In this document: in pieces, positions 15,799 through 27,200 of the stretch
How the letters are laid out: each line of letters starts with the position of its first letter
How positions within the stretch are numbered: position 1 is the first letter of the stretch
From: Ruegeria halocynthiae
Lineage (GTDB): Bacteria; Pseudomonadota; Alphaproteobacteria; Rhodobacterales; Rhodobacteraceae
Reading direction: 5' to 3'
Length of the DNA stretch: 64,000 nt
NCBI RefSeq assembly: GCF_000743705.1
Contig: NZ_JQEZ01000003.1
Span: 62,014-126,013, forward strand
Made by a program: the position numbers and the translations under genes
Notes under the pieces: model-generated
The model's input: the letters and a program-made list of their open reading frames with translations, nothing else
What the model was told of the DNA's origin: nothing
Databases searched by the model: none

Positions 15799-17853
15799 AT
15801 GGCACGCCGAAACATTCTGTTTTTGACCACCGCCCTGCTGGCGCTGACCGCCAGCGTTACCTCTGCGCAGGAACATTTCGACCCCAAGGGCAAGCTCCCG
15901 TCGGATTACACCGTCGAAATTCAGAAAAACCTGCGCGCCACCCTGCCCTTTGACGATCAGCGGGACTTTGAAGAAAGCCGCAAGGGCCTGATCGCGGTGC
16001 CCGACTATCGCCAGATCAAGACCGAGGACGGCACCGTTGCATGGGACATCGGCAGCTATGACTACCTGCTGGAAGAAGGTCAGGAATTCGATTCCATCCA
16101 CCCCTCGTTGCAGCGTCAGGCCATTTTGAACATGAACTACGGTCTGTTCGAAATCCTCGACGACAAAATCTATCAGGTGCGCGGATTCGATCTGTCGAAC
16201 ATTTCGTTCATTCGCGGCGAAACTGGCTGGATCATCTTTGACCCGCTCGCGTCCAAGGAAACCGCCGCAGCGGCGCTGAAATTGCTGAACGACACGGTTG
16301 GGGAACTGCCAGTCAAGGCGGTGATCTATTCCCACTCGCACGCGGATCATTACGGCGGTGTGCGCGGCGTGATCACCGACGAAGACGTGGCCAACGGCGT
16401 CGAAGTCATCGCACCTGCCGGGTTCATGGAACATGCCGTGTCCGAAAATGTCTATGCAGGTAACGTGATGAACCGTCGCCTGTTTTTCCAATACGGCGTG
16501 CTGCTGCCGCGCAGCCCCTATGGTCACGTCGACCAGTCGATCGGCAAGAACATCTCGGCCGGGACCACCGGCTTGATCGAGCCGACCCGCTATGTCTCGG
16601 ACGATTACGAAGAGATCACCATCGACGGCGTGCGCATGGTGTTCCAGAACACCCCAGGGACAGAGGCTCCGGCGGAAATGAACACCTATTTCCCCGACCT
16701 CAAGGCGTTCTGGGCAGCCGAGAATATCACCGGCACGATTCATAATATTTATACCCTGCGCGGTGCGCTGGTTCGGGATGCGTTGATGTGGTCCAAACAC
16801 ATCAACGATGCGTTGTACGAGTTCGGCCAAGAGACAGAGGTGATGTTCGCCTCTCACTCTTGGCCAAGGTTCGGCAACGACCGCATTCAAGAAGTGATGC
16901 GGGCGCAGCGCGATACCTATGCCAACCTCAACAACGGGGTGCTGAATCTGGCCAACAAAGGCGTGACCGTCAACGAGGTCCACAACGTCTATGAAGTGCC
17001 GCAAAGCCTGCAGGCCCAATGGGCGGCCCGCAGCTATCACGGTTCGGTCGAACACAACAGCCGCGCGGTGATCAATCGCTATCTGGGCTATTGGGATGCC
17101 AACCCGACCACTCTGACCCCCCTTTCGCCCGCCGACAGCGCCCCGCTGTATGTCGAGATGATGGGTGGCGCTGAACCGATCCTGACCAAGGGCCAGGAAC
17201 TGGTGGACAGCGGAAAATACCTGGAAGCGACCGAGATCCTGAACAAACTGGTCTATGCCGAGCCGCAGAACCAGCAAGCCAAGGACCTGCTGGCCGATGC
17301 CTTCGAACAGATCGGATACCAAAAGGAAAGCCCCTCGGTCCGCAACTCATTCCTGGGTGCCGCCTATGAGCTGCGTAATGGCATCCCGAAGGGTGCAACG
17401 ATCGAAACCACCGGTCCCGATACGATCAAGGCGATGCAGACAAGCATGTGGCTGGATTTCCTGGGCATTCGCGTCAACAGCGCCAAAGCCATGGATATGG
17501 AGTTCACTATCAATCTGGCGATCCCCGACCGGGACGAAAACATCGTGGTTGAAATGAGCAACGCGACCCTGACCCATATCGTTGATCAGGTGGCCAAAAA
17601 CGCCGATCTGTCGATCAGCCTGAACCGCGCCGATCTGGAAAAAGTCATGACGGGTGAGCGCAAGCTGGTTGATATGCTGGCCGATGGGACCGCGCAGTCC
17701 GAAGGCAATGTCGATGTGGTGACACAACTGGCCTCGACCCTGGATCAGTTCGACATCGGGTTCGAGTTGATGCCCGGCACCGGCGCACAGGATCTGACGC
17801 CCGCGTCCAACGACTTTGCCCAGCCGCCTCTGGCCAATTCCAACGGCGGCTAA
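15799..17853 (+). CDS. Type III linear alkylsulfatase (SdsA1-like, metallo-beta-lactamase fold)
   Basis: This 684-residue periplasmic hydrolase begins with a signal peptide (MARRNILFLTTALLALTASV, cleavage near TSAQE). The zinc site motif HSHADHYGGV is around residue 175. A dimerisation domain follows (LYVEMMGGAEPIL, GQELVDSGKYLEATEILNKL), then a C-terminal SCP2-like domain (FLGIRVNSAKAMD onward). Relatives cleave SDS-type alkyl sulfates to alcohol and sulfate. The start at 15799 is chosen because it begins the signal peptide; an upstream frame extension from 15721 lacks one. A GGGGCC-rich hairpin at 17880-17895 follows the stop. Confidence 0.92.
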   Translation: MARRNILFLTTALLALTASVTSAQEHFDPKGKLPSDYTVEIQKNLRATLPFDDQRDFEESRKGLIAVPDYRQIKTEDGTVAWDIGSYDYLLEEGQEFDSIHPSLQRQAILNMNYGLFEILDDKIYQVRGFDLSNISFIRGETGWIIFDPLASKETAAAALKLLNDTVGELPVKAVIYSHSHADHYGGVRGVITDEDVANGVEVIAPAGFMEHAVSENVYAGNVMNRRLFFQYGVLLPRSPYGHVDQSIGKNISAGTTGLIEPTRYVSDDYEEITIDGVRMVFQNTPGTEAPAEMNTYFPDLKAFWAAENITGTIHNIYTLRGALVRDALMWSKHINDALYEFGQETEVMFASHSWPRFGNDRIQEVMRAQRDTYANLNNGVLNLANKGVTVNEVHNVYEVPQSLQAQWAARSYHGSVEHNSRAVINRYLGYWDANPTTLTPLSPADSAPLYVEMMGGAEPILTKGQELVDSGKYLEATEILNKLVYAEPQNQQAKDLLADAFEQIGYQKESPSVRNSFLGAAYELRNGIPKGATIETTGPDTIKAMQTSMWLDFLGIRVNSAKAMDMEFTINLAIPDRDENIVVEMSNATLTHIVDQVAKNADLSISLNRADLEKVMTGERKLVDMLADGTAQSEGNVDVVTQLASTLDQFDIGFELMPGTGAQDLTPASNDFAQPPLANSNGG

Positions 17854-18021
17854 TCCGGTTTGGATTTATGAAAACGGTTCGGGGCCTTGGCCCCGGACCC
17901 TGCGGTACCGGATTAGCTGGTACAGTCCAAAGCCTGATTTGACATGTCTCCCAAGCTCACACGTGACGGGTTTTGATTGCGCAAAGCGCCACCGGAAACG
18001 CCCGCCCCAACGGCGGTAAGC

Positions 18022-18483
18022 TCAGCCGCGTCCGCGATAGGGTGGAACCCCCTGATCGGGAATCCAGACGCCTTCGGGCAGCGCACCGGTTTGCCAGAAC
18101 ACGTCAATCGGGATACCACCGCGCGGATACCAATAGCCGCCGATGCGCAGCCAGCGGGGTTCCAGAAAATCCTGCAACCGGCGCGCGATCGAGATGGTGC
18201 AGTCCTCGTGGAAGGCGCCGTGATTGCGGAAAGCCCCCAGGAACAGTTTCAGGGATTTGCTTTCCACCAGCCATTCGCCCGGCACATAGTCGATGACCAA
18301 ATGCGCAAAATCCGGCTGTCCGGTCATCGGGCAGAGAGAGGTAAATTCCGGCGCAGTAAAGCGCACGTTGTAATCCACATCGGCCTGCGGGTTCTGAACG
18401 CGTTCTAGAACCGCATCGTCGGGGTTGGTCGGCAGGACAGTGTCGCCGCCCAGCTGGGTGAGGTTGCTGTAAATATCGCTCAT
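18022..18483 (-). CDS. queF: QueF, NADPH-dependent preQ0 reductase
   Basis: This 153-residue single-domain QueF reduces 7-cyano-7-deazaguanine (preQ0) to preQ1 in queuosine synthesis. The catalytic cysteine is in [14 protein letters not shown], and the family motif [19 protein letters not shown] follows. The C-terminal [18 protein letters not shown] is also typical. The start at 18483 (MSDIYSNLT) follows an AAAAGGAGA ribosome site. It is the last gene of queC-queD-queE-queF, 16 bases after queE. Confidence 0.95.
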   Translation of the reverse strand: MSDIYSNLTQLGGDTVLPTNPDDAVLERVQNPQADVDYNVRFTAPEFTSLCPMTGQPDFAHLVIDYVPGEWLVESKSLKLFLGAFRNHGAFHEDCTISIARRLQDFLEPRWLRIGGYWYPRGGIPIDVFWQTGALPEGVWIPDQGVPPYRGRG

Positions 18484-18499
18484 GTCTGTCTCCTTTTGG

Positions 18500-19201
18500 T
18501 CAGACGCCGCGTTTGTTGCCCCAGACCAGCACATGCAGCTGGGGCAGGATACGAGGGGTGAACCATCCGATCCCGAGGGTCTTGTCGATCAGCCATTCCA
18601 GCCGTCCGGTGGCCTGGTTCAGATCAACGGGCAGGTCGGGGTCCGTTTCCGGGTTTCCGGGTTGCAGATACAGGGGCAGATCGGGAAAACGCGCGGCCAC
18701 GTCCCGCGCCCATTCAAAATCGGTGTCGTCAAAGATCACGATCTTCAGCGCCGTTTTTTCCGGGCGCACAACCAGACAGGCCCGAAATGCCTCCCAATCC
18801 ATTGTCTCGCCGCTGCTGGGGGGTTTTGGGCTAAGCACAAGCATCGACAGATCGGCGAACCAGGGTTTGGCCACGGACCCCTGAGTTTCACAGGCGAATC
18901 CATACCCCTCGGCCACGCCGCGCCGGATCAGCGGGGCGAAATCCTGAATGGCCGGATTGCCACCGGACAGCGAAACGGTCAGAGGCCGCCCGCCGGACAG
19001 ACGCTGCACCTCGGCCCAGACGGCATCAGTATCCATCGCGGCCCAATTATGGCGAAAGGCGCTGTCAACCGCGTGCAGGCTGTCGCACCACGAGCAGCGG
19101 AAATCGCACCCTCCGGTTCGCACGAACACGGTGGGCTGGCCGATCAGCGCGCCTTCGCCCTGTACGGTAGGGCCAAAGATTTCGGCAATACGCAGGGTCA
19201 T
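18500..19201 (-). CDS. queE: QueE, 7-carboxy-7-deazaguanine synthase (radical SAM)
   Basis: This 233-residue radical SAM enzyme converts 6-carboxy-tetrahydropterin to 7-carboxy-7-deazaguanine. The cluster motif is CDFRCSWC (CxxxCxxC), following [20 protein letters not shown] at the N terminus, which is typical of Que[12 protein letters not shown] provides the SAM-contact GGxP-type region. The start at 19201 overlaps the queD stop by four bases (ATGA). It is the third gene of the operon. Confidence 0.95.
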   Translation of the reverse strand: MTLRIAEIFGPTVQGEGALIGQPTVFVRTGGCDFRCSWCDSLHAVDSAFRHNWAAMDTDAVWAEVQRLSGGRPLTVSLSGGNPAIQDFAPLIRRGVAEGYGFACETQGSVAKPWFADLSMLVLSPKPPSSGETMDWEAFRACLVVRPEKTALKIVIFDDTDFEWARDVAARFPDLPLYLQPGNPETDPDLPVDLNQATGRLEWLIDKTLGIGWFTPRILPQLHVLVWGNKRGV

Positions 19202-19551
19202 GGTCGGTACTCGGCCCAGGTTTTGGGGGTCTCGGATACTTTCACCGCTGCGGTCTCGGGCCAGCGCACGGCACACCAGTCAAAGAAATGGCGCGCCATA
19301 TTTTCTGCGGTGCTCACGCAATTCAGCACGTCATTCAGGTGCCGGTGGTCGAAGGTGTCGTCGATATAGGTCTTGAGCGGTTTCAGCTCGTGATAGTCCC
19401 GAACAAACCCATCGCTGTTCAGATCGGCCGCGGCCAGCTCTACCACGACGATGTAATTGTGCCCGTGCATCCGCGCGCATTGGTGGTCGTCGGGCAGGTG
19501 GGTCAGCTGGTGCGAGGCCGAAAAGTGGAATTCCTTGGTGATCCGGTACAT
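19198..19551 (-). CDS. queD: QueD, 6-carboxy-5,6,7,8-tetrahydropterin synthase
   Basis: This 117-residue protein of the PTPS/QueD fold has zinc-binding histidines in HFSASHQL and MHGHNY and the catalytic cysteine in [16 protein letters not shown] comes later, and a C-terminal [13 protein letters not shown] glutamate segment is present. It converts dihydroneopterin triphosphate to 6-carboxy-tetrahydropterin, feeding QueE. Its ATG overlaps the queC stop (TGATG), giving tight coupling. Confidence 0.95.
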   Translation of the reverse strand: MYRITKEFHFSASHQLTHLPDDHQCARMHGHNYIVVVELAAADLNSDGFVRDYHELKPLKTYIDDTFDHRHLNDVLNCVSTAENMARHFFDWCAVRWPETAAVKVSETPKTWAEYRP

Positions 19552-20249
19552 CAGCCCTGTTTCCTTTCCACAGCCTGACGCCAGAAATCCGGGTCTTGAT
19601 AGGTGGTTGGGTCGTCAACGCCGGCCAGATCAAACGCCTCGCGCCGTTCAACACAGGTGCCGCAGCGGCCGCAATGCAGATCGCCACCCTTGTAGCAGGA
19701 CCATGTTTCCGCAAACGGCGTGTTCACCCGGGCGCCTTCGGTCACGATATCGGCCTTGGTGCGATGAACGAAAGGCACGTGCAGGGACACATCCGCATAC
19801 CCAGCAAGCGCCGCGCGCTGCATGGTGTCGAAGGCGTTGGTAAAACCAGGGCGGCAATCGGGGTAGATGAAGTGATCGCCGCCATGGACGGCTGCCGCCA
19901 CGGCATCATCGCCCTGCGCTGCGGCAACGCCATAGGCGATGGTCAGCATGATGGCATTTCGATTGGGTACGACGGTGACCTTCATGGTCTCTTCTTCGTA
20001 ATGCCCGTCCGGCACCTCAAGATCGTCGGTCAACGCGGACCCGGTCAGCGACGCCCCGACCGAGCGCAGGTCGATCACGTGATGCGGCACACCCAGACGC
20101 GAGGCGCAGGCGGCGGCAAAGTCCAGCTCTTTGGTGTGGCGTTGGCCATAGTCAAACGACACCAACCGCGACAGGTTACCCTGATCCGCCAGCACATGCG
20201 CCAGGGAAACGGAATCCAGTCCGCCGGAGCAGACCAAAGCAGTTTTCAT
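19551..20249 (-). CDS. queC: QueC, 7-cyano-7-deazaguanine (preQ0) synthase
   Basis: This 232-residue ATP-dependent PP-loop enzyme converts carboxydeazaguanine and ammonia to preQ0. The PP-loop CSGGLDSVSLAHVLAD is at the N terminus and a four-cysteine zinc site (CYKGGDLHCGRCGTC) is near the C terminus. The start at 20249 is fixed by the PP-loop and an upstream ribosome site AAGG nine bases before the ATG. That ribosome site is the last element of a preQ1-I riboswitch, so the whole que operon is likely repressed when preQ1 is abundant. Confidence 0.96.
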   Translation of the reverse strand: MKTALVCSGGLDSVSLAHVLADQGNLSRLVSFDYGQRHTKELDFAAACASRLGVPHHVIDLRSVGASLTGSALTDDLEVPDGHYEEETMKVTVVPNRNAIMLTIAYGVAAAQGDDAVAAAVHGGDHFIYPDCRPGFTNAFDTMQRAALAGYADVSLHVPFVHRTKADIVTEGARVNTPFAETWSCYKGGDLHCGRCGTCVERREAFDLAGVDDPTTYQDPDFWRQAVERKQG

Positions 20250-20258
20250 TTTGTCAGT

Positions 20259-20291
20259 CCTTGTTTTGATAACCGGGTAGGCTGCGACCGG
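20259..20291 (-). ncRNA. preQ1-I riboswitch upstream of queC
   Basis: The minus-strand leader contains the full 33-nt preQ1-I aptamer layout. A CCGG/CCGG stem P1 encloses a loop with GGTCGCAG. The specificity cytosine precedes the 3' stem strand, and an A-rich tail TCAAAACAAGG follows. The core is nearly the same as the well-known Thermoanaerobacter tengcongensis aptamer as I recall it. The final AAGG is also the ribosome-binding site of queC (ATG nine bases on). Ligand binding should pull it into the pseudoknot and block translation. Confidence 0.85.
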
Positions 20292-20434
20292 CGGGCGGAT
20301 CGCTACGGTATTTCCGGCGCAAGCACAATACCGCGTTCCGTCTTTGGCCAACGCATTGTCGTTGGAATTACCAAATTGTCTGTTCTTGACGTTCTTGTTA
20401 CCTGCTCTGAAAGAACGTCTGACCAATCATGCCA

Positions 20435-20712
20435 CACGAAAAGGGCATGCGCTTGCCGCACGAAGTCATCGCTAATGCTGGTTGGGCGTATCACCGCTCT
20501 GGGTTAAACCCACTGGTCGACAATTCGCGAGTTGCATCCGACGGGACTGACCAAAAGGCGCGGCAGGTGGAATATGGACAATATCGCAATTGCGATCCGG
20601 GGCAGGAAAAATTGCTTTGGCGCGCCATAGATACGGATCAAAGGACACATAGGAGCCTTAACAATGCGATCAAAGTTTCGCGCAGACCGATCCGAATACA
20701 AAAGAAGATCGT
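20435..20712 (+). pseudogene. IS6-family transposase remnant
   Basis: A decayed reading frame (open from 20429 to 20776) shows pieces of an IS6-type transposase in order. LPHEVIANAGWAYHR is like the N-terminal helix. KLLWRAID (20609-20632) is like the catalytic-core YLWRAVD. SLNNAIKVSRRPIRIQKKI (20654-20710) is like the C-terminal LNNAIEVSHRPTRKREKI. The zinc/HTH region and most of the DDE core are missing, and the rest of the frame is unrecognisable. I see no flanking terminal repeats. It lies between the que operon leader and the IalB gene. Confidence 0.6.
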
Positions 20713-20715
20713 AAG

Positions 20716-20740
20716 CCGGGTGCAAAGGTGGCACCCGGCC
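20716..20740 (-). terminator. Hairpin after the IalB-family gene
   Basis: A perfect 9-bp stem GCCGGGTGC / GCACCCGGC with a seven-base loop lies just past the IalB stop. On the minus strand it is followed by a moderately T-rich stretch. It probably ends the autotransporter-IalB transcript. Confidence 0.55.
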
Positions 20741-20747
20741 CCGGTTG

Positions 20748-21227
20748 TTAGGGCAGCAGATCAGATGTCTGGCTAAACCCTGTCAAATCGAACCCGAACG
20801 AGATCGGTTCTCTGGCACTGTTTTGGGCTTCGATCTTCAATTGATTGCCCGCACGCATCGCTGACATCCATTCCGAAGTTACAGCGGATCGGGCAAAACA
20901 GCCTTGCGCCTCACAGGTCAGAAATTCCAGGTTTGCGACTTCGGTATCGTCGACTTTTGCAACCAGACCTTCGGAAAACAGCAGCCCGAATGGCAGGGTC
21001 AGCACGGCTTCAGCTTCGTCTTTTCCGGCCGTTTTTACAAACGCAACAGAAGCCAGCCGCTGATTGCTTTCACTCAGAACAATGCTTTGGGTCATTTCGC
21101 AGACCAACTCACCCCCGGTGACCAGATTGCTGCAGTTGACCGACCACGGTGGAGCCTCGCTTTGCTGCGCGGCCAGAGGTTGTACCATTCCCAATGACAC
21201 CCCCAAGGCGCATACCCAAGTTTTCAT
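20748..21227 (-). CDS. IalB-family (invasion-associated locus B) periplasmic protein
   Basis: This 159-residue protein has a signal peptide (MKTWVCALGVSLGMVQPLAA, cut near AQQ) and an IalB-family mature domain. WSVNCSN and CEMTQSIVLSE are near the front and FLTCEAQGCFARSAV is in the middle; four cysteines probably pair. IalB is linked to host-cell entry in Bartonella, but most alphaproteobacterial members are of unknown role in the periplasm or envelope. The gene starts 18 bases after the stop of the giant autotransporter on the same strand, with a GAGGGAC ribosome site in the gap. The two are likely expressed together. Confidence 0.85.
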   Translation of the reverse strand: MKTWVCALGVSLGMVQPLAAQQSEAPPWSVNCSNLVTGGELVCEMTQSIVLSESNQRLASVAFVKTAGKDEAEAVLTLPFGLLFSEGLVAKVDDTEVANLEFLTCEAQGCFARSAVTSEWMSAMRAGNQLKIEAQNSAREPISFGFDLTGFSQTSDLLP

Positions 21228-21245
21228 TCTGCTGTCCCTCATTGA

Positions 21246-24200
21246 TTAGAATTGTACCCCAAGGCCCAAACCGACCTGCAAGGCTCTGGTCGAGTCCCCG
21301 AACATATGATCAATGCTCAGGTTTATGAAACTGCTGTCATCCAGCGCAAACAGTCCCAACCGGGCCGACACCAGCCCATGGGCATTGCCGATAAAGCTGG
21401 TATTTGTGAACCCCCCGTCCGACGAGCTGGCACCATCGAAACCAGCGGTCACCGAGACGGTATCGTGGGACGAGATAATCGCCCCCATCCGGAAACTCGC
21501 CCGCAGCTTTTGTGTGCCGCTAAGGGTTTGTTCCGTTCCGATCTCAAGCGACGGCGTCAGGGAATAGATCATGTCGCTGTCGTCCTGCAGAACAATCCCC
21601 GACAGGGTTGCGTCGCCATTGCTTTCCGTGGCCAGACGCGTGGCGTCGACTGTGACACCGGGCTTCAGATATGATCCGCCGCCCGCAAACCTGTGATCAT
21701 AGGCAAAGCTCAGGCGCAGGTTTTGGTGGTTCATCTTGTGTTTGATCGTGCTGACGCCAACCGTATCCACAACGGTACCATTCGGCAGCACCCCACTGAA
21801 CCCGCCCGAACGCTGCGTGTCATAGTCCGACCAGCCGCCTGACAGCATGGCCGCCATCTCCCACGCACCGACATATTTGGTCAGCGACGCACCCAGATTG
21901 AACCGGTCGCCGGTTGCATTGTATTGGGATCCGTTCCGCAGGCTCATCTGGTCGTGACCCAAGGCGAAACCGGCATACAGTTCATCCCCGACCGGCATTC
22001 GGATACCCGCTGACAGGTTGGTGTTGGTTATGTCCAACTCCTCGTGGATGCCGGTTTGATCGCGGTCATAAAAGGATCTTCCGCCCGAGAACCAGACACA
22101 CCGGCGCGGATCGTCGCCGGACTGATAGTCTGTGTAACGCTCGCAATCGTGCAGAACATCAGCGAAAATCCGGGTGCCGTTATAGGCATCAACCGCATCA
22201 GCGGCGTAATCCGCAGTTGAGTAACTGTCGATTGCGGCGATAACCTCAGCCTCGGTCTGCATGTTCCCGATCAGGGCGAATTGCTCGCCCTGTGCGGCCG
22301 ACCCCTGCCCGTTCAGAACCCGATTGATATAGTCCCCCGCAGCGGCCTGATTGGCGTTCATCCCCGCGGTCGAATAATCCGGCGTGATCACCAGATCAAT
22401 CGAGCTGCCGTCCGACGTAGACCCGTTCAGACCGATGGAATAATCCAGCACTACAGTGTCCTGAATGATCGTTCCCGCATCCGCCGCGTTGCCATCGGGG
22501 TTGATGATGACCAGAGGCAGGGCACGTTGCAGCGTATTGAGCTGCGGCAACACCGTACCGCCAATCGACGCATCCCCGGTGGCATTGACCAGATCGCTGC
22601 GCCCGCCCGACGCCCCTGAGGTCAGGAAGTACACATCAAAGGTCGACGTCGCCGTTGTGCCAAAGGCAAGGCTTCCGTTCAGGTTCGTGGTCTGGCTGAC
22701 ATTGCCGGTGAAGACAAAGTCACCTGATTGGGATGTGGCGGACAAAGGTGTGTTCATGCCCCAGTTGGCGCCCAGAACCAGATTGCCGTTCACCTGCATT
22801 TGCCCGGCCGCGCCCAGATCAATGGTATCAAGCGCATAGAACGCACCGCCATCTTCGACCGTCAGGCCGTTCGTGCCCCCACCCAGGTTCAGGTTCCCAA
22901 GCGCCGCACCCGCAAGCGAGACTTGCTCGTTGCCCGTGCCGCCATTCATGATCTGATCGTTTCCAGCAACCAGGACCGTATCTTGGGACAGGGTCAGCAC
23001 ATTGTTGGCGCCGCCATCCACAACGATTGACGCAATCGAATCCGTCTGGCCGGTGCCACCCATGACAACACCATCAAACCCAAGTGTGATCGCGTCCGCA
23101 CCGTCGCGCCCGTCGGATTGCGCGAATACACCGATGCCGCCTTCGCCGACGGACAGGACATTGCCGTCCAGGGTCATGTCGATGGCCCCACCGGCCCCGG
23201 CCCCGCCAGCCGAACCACGATAGACCGAGTCCACCATACCGCCGCCGCCGCCCAGAGACTGCGCCACGATGCCAATGGCGTTTTCCCCGGTGGTCACGAT
23301 GTTTCCGGATTGCGTGAAATCAATATCGCCACCGTCACCGCCATTGTTGTCCGACAATGTCACAGCGATTCTGCTGGCCTCCATGTCAGTCGAGACCAGA
23401 CCGCCGCCGCCACCAATGCTTTGGATGACAAACCCGTGCGAGCCCATGCCACTTGTGGTCACATCGCCGGTGTTGGAGAAATCGACCGCACCGCCATCGC
23501 CAGTTGAACCATCCTGCGCGCCCAGTGTCACATCCGCGCGGCCCAGCCCGGCCATGACAACCTCGCCGCCGCCCGCGCCGATGCTCTGGACGCTTTGGCC
23601 AAAGGATCGGTCACCGCTGGTGAACAGATCCCCGTCCAACGTCAGGGTGATCGCACCGCCATCGTTGTTGAAGCTTGGATCAGAGCCCAGGATCACCGAC
23701 GCTGCCTTTTCGCTGCCCGCTTCGCCGTCGCCTTCGCTGTTCAGCACAAGTTTGCCGCCGCCACCACCGATGGATTGTGTCGCACCGGCAGAGGAGAAAG
23801 CCCCATCCGTGCCGACATCGCCCGTCCGGTTGCCATTGACATCACCACCGCTGGCGTCATCCGTATCAATCGCGCCCAGACGTGCGGTGATGTCGATGCC
23901 GTCGCCGTCCTGAACAGCAACGTTGGTCGCGGATGTACCGCCGCCGCCGCCGATGCTCTGCAACATCAAAGCTGTCGATCTGTCGCTTTTCGTCACGATG
24001 TTGCCGGTGTGGGATTGCGCAACCTGATTGCCGGCCATGCCCGATACGTCGTCACCACCCAGTGCGATATCGCTGCTGATAACGCTGCCGGTCGCGCCAG
24101 CGGTCGCTGTCGTGAAGTCGACAGAGGTATCGACATTGCCGCCGCCGCCATTCACCGATTGCACGAACACCGCTTCGCTGCCCTCACCATTGACCAAGAT

Positions 24201-27200
24201 GTCTCCGGTCGAGTTGACGGTCACAGTACCCACCGATCCGGTCGATCCCTCACGCGCACCCAGTGCTTGTGAGATGGTGTAATCCAGCGTCGAGACCAGC
24301 GGCGAAGAGACCGAATACCCGGCGTTGCCGCCGCCGCCGCCAACCGACTGCGCATAGATACCAAAGCCGTTTTCGGCATTCACGATAATGGTGCCGGTGT
24401 GGTTGACCGTGACGTCGCCGCCATCTGCACCCGATCCACCTGAACCGCCAATGGCAATCTTGGAATAGGACTTGCCGGTCATGGTGTTCTTGAGGTCATT
24501 CACATCCATGGCAACAGCCAGTCCGCCATTGCCGCCCCCACCGCCAACGGATTGCGCGTAAATGCCATAGGCGCTTGCCCCATCAACCTGGATATTCCCG
24601 GTGTTTGTGACAACCACGTTGCCCGCAACATTGCCGCTGCCGCCCGATCCGCCGATGTTCAACTGCGCGGTGGGCGAACTGCTGTCGCCTGTCTTGAGGC
24701 GCAGCGTGCCCGTGATCGAGCTGCCGCCGTTGCCGCCGCCGCCGCCAATCGACTGCGCAAAGATGCCATGGGCACCATCGCCGGTTGTCATGATCGTTCC
24801 CGCGTTGGTCACCGTAACGGTGCTGCCGGTGCCACCGGTACCGCCCGATCCACCCAGACCGAATTGCAGCGCACGCCGCGTGCTGGCCTCGGCCCCGCCA
24901 TAGCGCCCATCGACCGAAATCGTCGAGCCGCCGTTGCCGCCACCGCCGCCGATGGATTGCGCAAAGATGCCGTGGCTTTCCGTGCCAGAGGTCAAAATTG
25001 TCCCGTCGGTTTCGTTGACCACTGTAACCGTACTGGCGGATGCGCCCGATCCACCAGTGCCGCCGATCAGAATGGCGTTTGTCGTCGCCCCGTCCGAGGA
25101 ACGGCCCAGAATGATATTGCGCACCTGTTGCGCATCACCACCGCCGCCGCCGACAGACTGCGCATAAATGCCAACGGATTTATCGCCCTTGGTCTGGATC
25201 ACATCGCGGTTCGTAACTGAAACCGCCGCAGAACTTGCCCCCGTGCCACCGTTGCCACCAACCGACAGGGTTGCCGTGTTTCCGATGTCTTTGCGCAGGC
25301 TGATGATCCGGTTTTCGACCACACCACCCATGCCGCCACCACCGCCAACAGACTGGGCGAAAATGCCATGAGACATCGTACCCGCAGTGCTGATCATCGC
25401 GTCGCTGACCACGGTCACAGTGTCCGAGGTCATGCCATCGCCACCCGTGCCGCCGATGTTGATCGACGCCGTGGTGCCAACCGTCGACGGTTTGACCAGT
25501 GCTTTGATGGTGTCGAGGTTCGATTGACCCGCCTGCACCATGCCCCCAGTGCCACCGGCGCCACCAATGGATTGCGCCATCAGGCCGATTGAACGGTCAC
25601 CGAAGGTCGCGATTTGCGCGGTGTTGGTCACGTCTACTTTGCCGCCAACGCCACCGGTGCCACCTGTGCCCCCGATGGATAGCGCAATCGAAATGCCCTT
25701 ACCGGCCGAGTTGCTGGCCTTGCCGCCATTGCCTCCGCCGCCACCGACGGACTGGGCAAACACGCCGTGGGCATCCGCGCCCTGCGTGACCACAGTTCCG
25801 GCCACAACGGATGTGACATCGCCCGCTGCCCCGCCTGTGCCGCCTTCAAGACCGACCGACAGGCTGGCCTTGTTGCCTTTGCTGTCGCCAGATTTGGGCG
25901 TTCCGATGCTGACCGAGGTCGATGTCGAATTGCCGCCACCGTTGCCGATGGACTGGGCAAAAAAACCGTATGAGCGGTCGCCCGTGGTGCCGATGATACC
26001 GTTTGAGCTGGCAAAGACATTGCCGCCGCTGCCCCCGGTGCCGCCGGTGCGACCAATCTGAATGTTCACATTGCCACCATCGACCGCAGTCGAAACCGAG
26101 TTGTAACCGGCATTGCCACCGCCGCCGCCAACGGACTGCGCGAACAGACCGTGGGAATCCGCCCCGATGGTGGTGACGTTGCCGGTGTTGCGAACATCGA
26201 CCGAACCGCCAGTGCCGCCCTCACCCGTGCCGCCGCCGATGGCCAGGCCAAAGCCTTTGTTGGTCGCGTCCGAGGCCAGCTCGTAGGTCATGCCAAGGTT
26301 CAGGGCCGCGTTGCCGCCGCCACCGCCGATGGATTGACCAAAGATCCCATGGCTGCTGTCTTGCTTGGTAAGGACATCGCCGTAATGGTCGATATCCACC
26401 GTCCCGCCGTTGCCTGCAGTTCCGGCATCGCCACCGATGGCGATGACCGCCGAAACGCCGGTTTTGTTGCCCGAGGAATCCGCCGGGTTGGTTTTGCCCT
26501 CAAGCTCATCCAGTACATTGTTGTAATTGGCGATCACTGAATCATCGACGCCCGAGTTGGTCGGCGTCTTGCGGTCGGTTGAATCGCCGGTCCCGCCGTT
26601 GCTTTGGTTGCCGGTTGTTTTGCTGATGCCCACCACCGCGTTGATCCCGGCATCGCCGCCGCCGCCGCCGATGCTCGACGCCTCGATCCCGTGCGAACCA
26701 ACACCATCGGTTACGATTGTGCCCGCCGCAAGAGCGGCTGACCCACGCGCGACGGTCACATCGCCTGCATCACCGCCGCCACCGCCAAACCCGCCGATGC
26801 CCATCGCGATGGGAGAGCTGTCCTTGGTGCCGACAAAGGTCGCGTTGATCCCGCCGGTGCCACCACCGCCGCCAATGCTTTGGGCAAAGATACCGCGGGC
26901 GTGATACCCATTTGTCGCAATATTGCCAGTTTGCGTTACGGATACATCACCGGCATGTGCCCCGGTGCCACCGTGACCGCCCAGACCACCTACGATGCTC
27001 AGGTCGGTCTTGCCGCTGGAATTGTTGGAATCGCCATAGTTCAGCTGTCCGGTCACATTCAGCGCGCCGTTACCGCCGCCGCCCGCGATGGATTGCGCCA
27101 GAACGCCGTGTTTCCAGTTGCCCGCGACCGAAACCGCGCCAGTGTGATCCACCGCCACATTACCCGAAACATTGCCGTCACCGCCAAAGCCGCCAACGCC

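Noticed and set aside
20303-20494. Minus-strand 63-codon frame upstream of the que operon
   Set aside because: It has no recognisable sequence or ribosome site; the region is better explained by the riboswitch leader and the IS6 remnant on the other strand.
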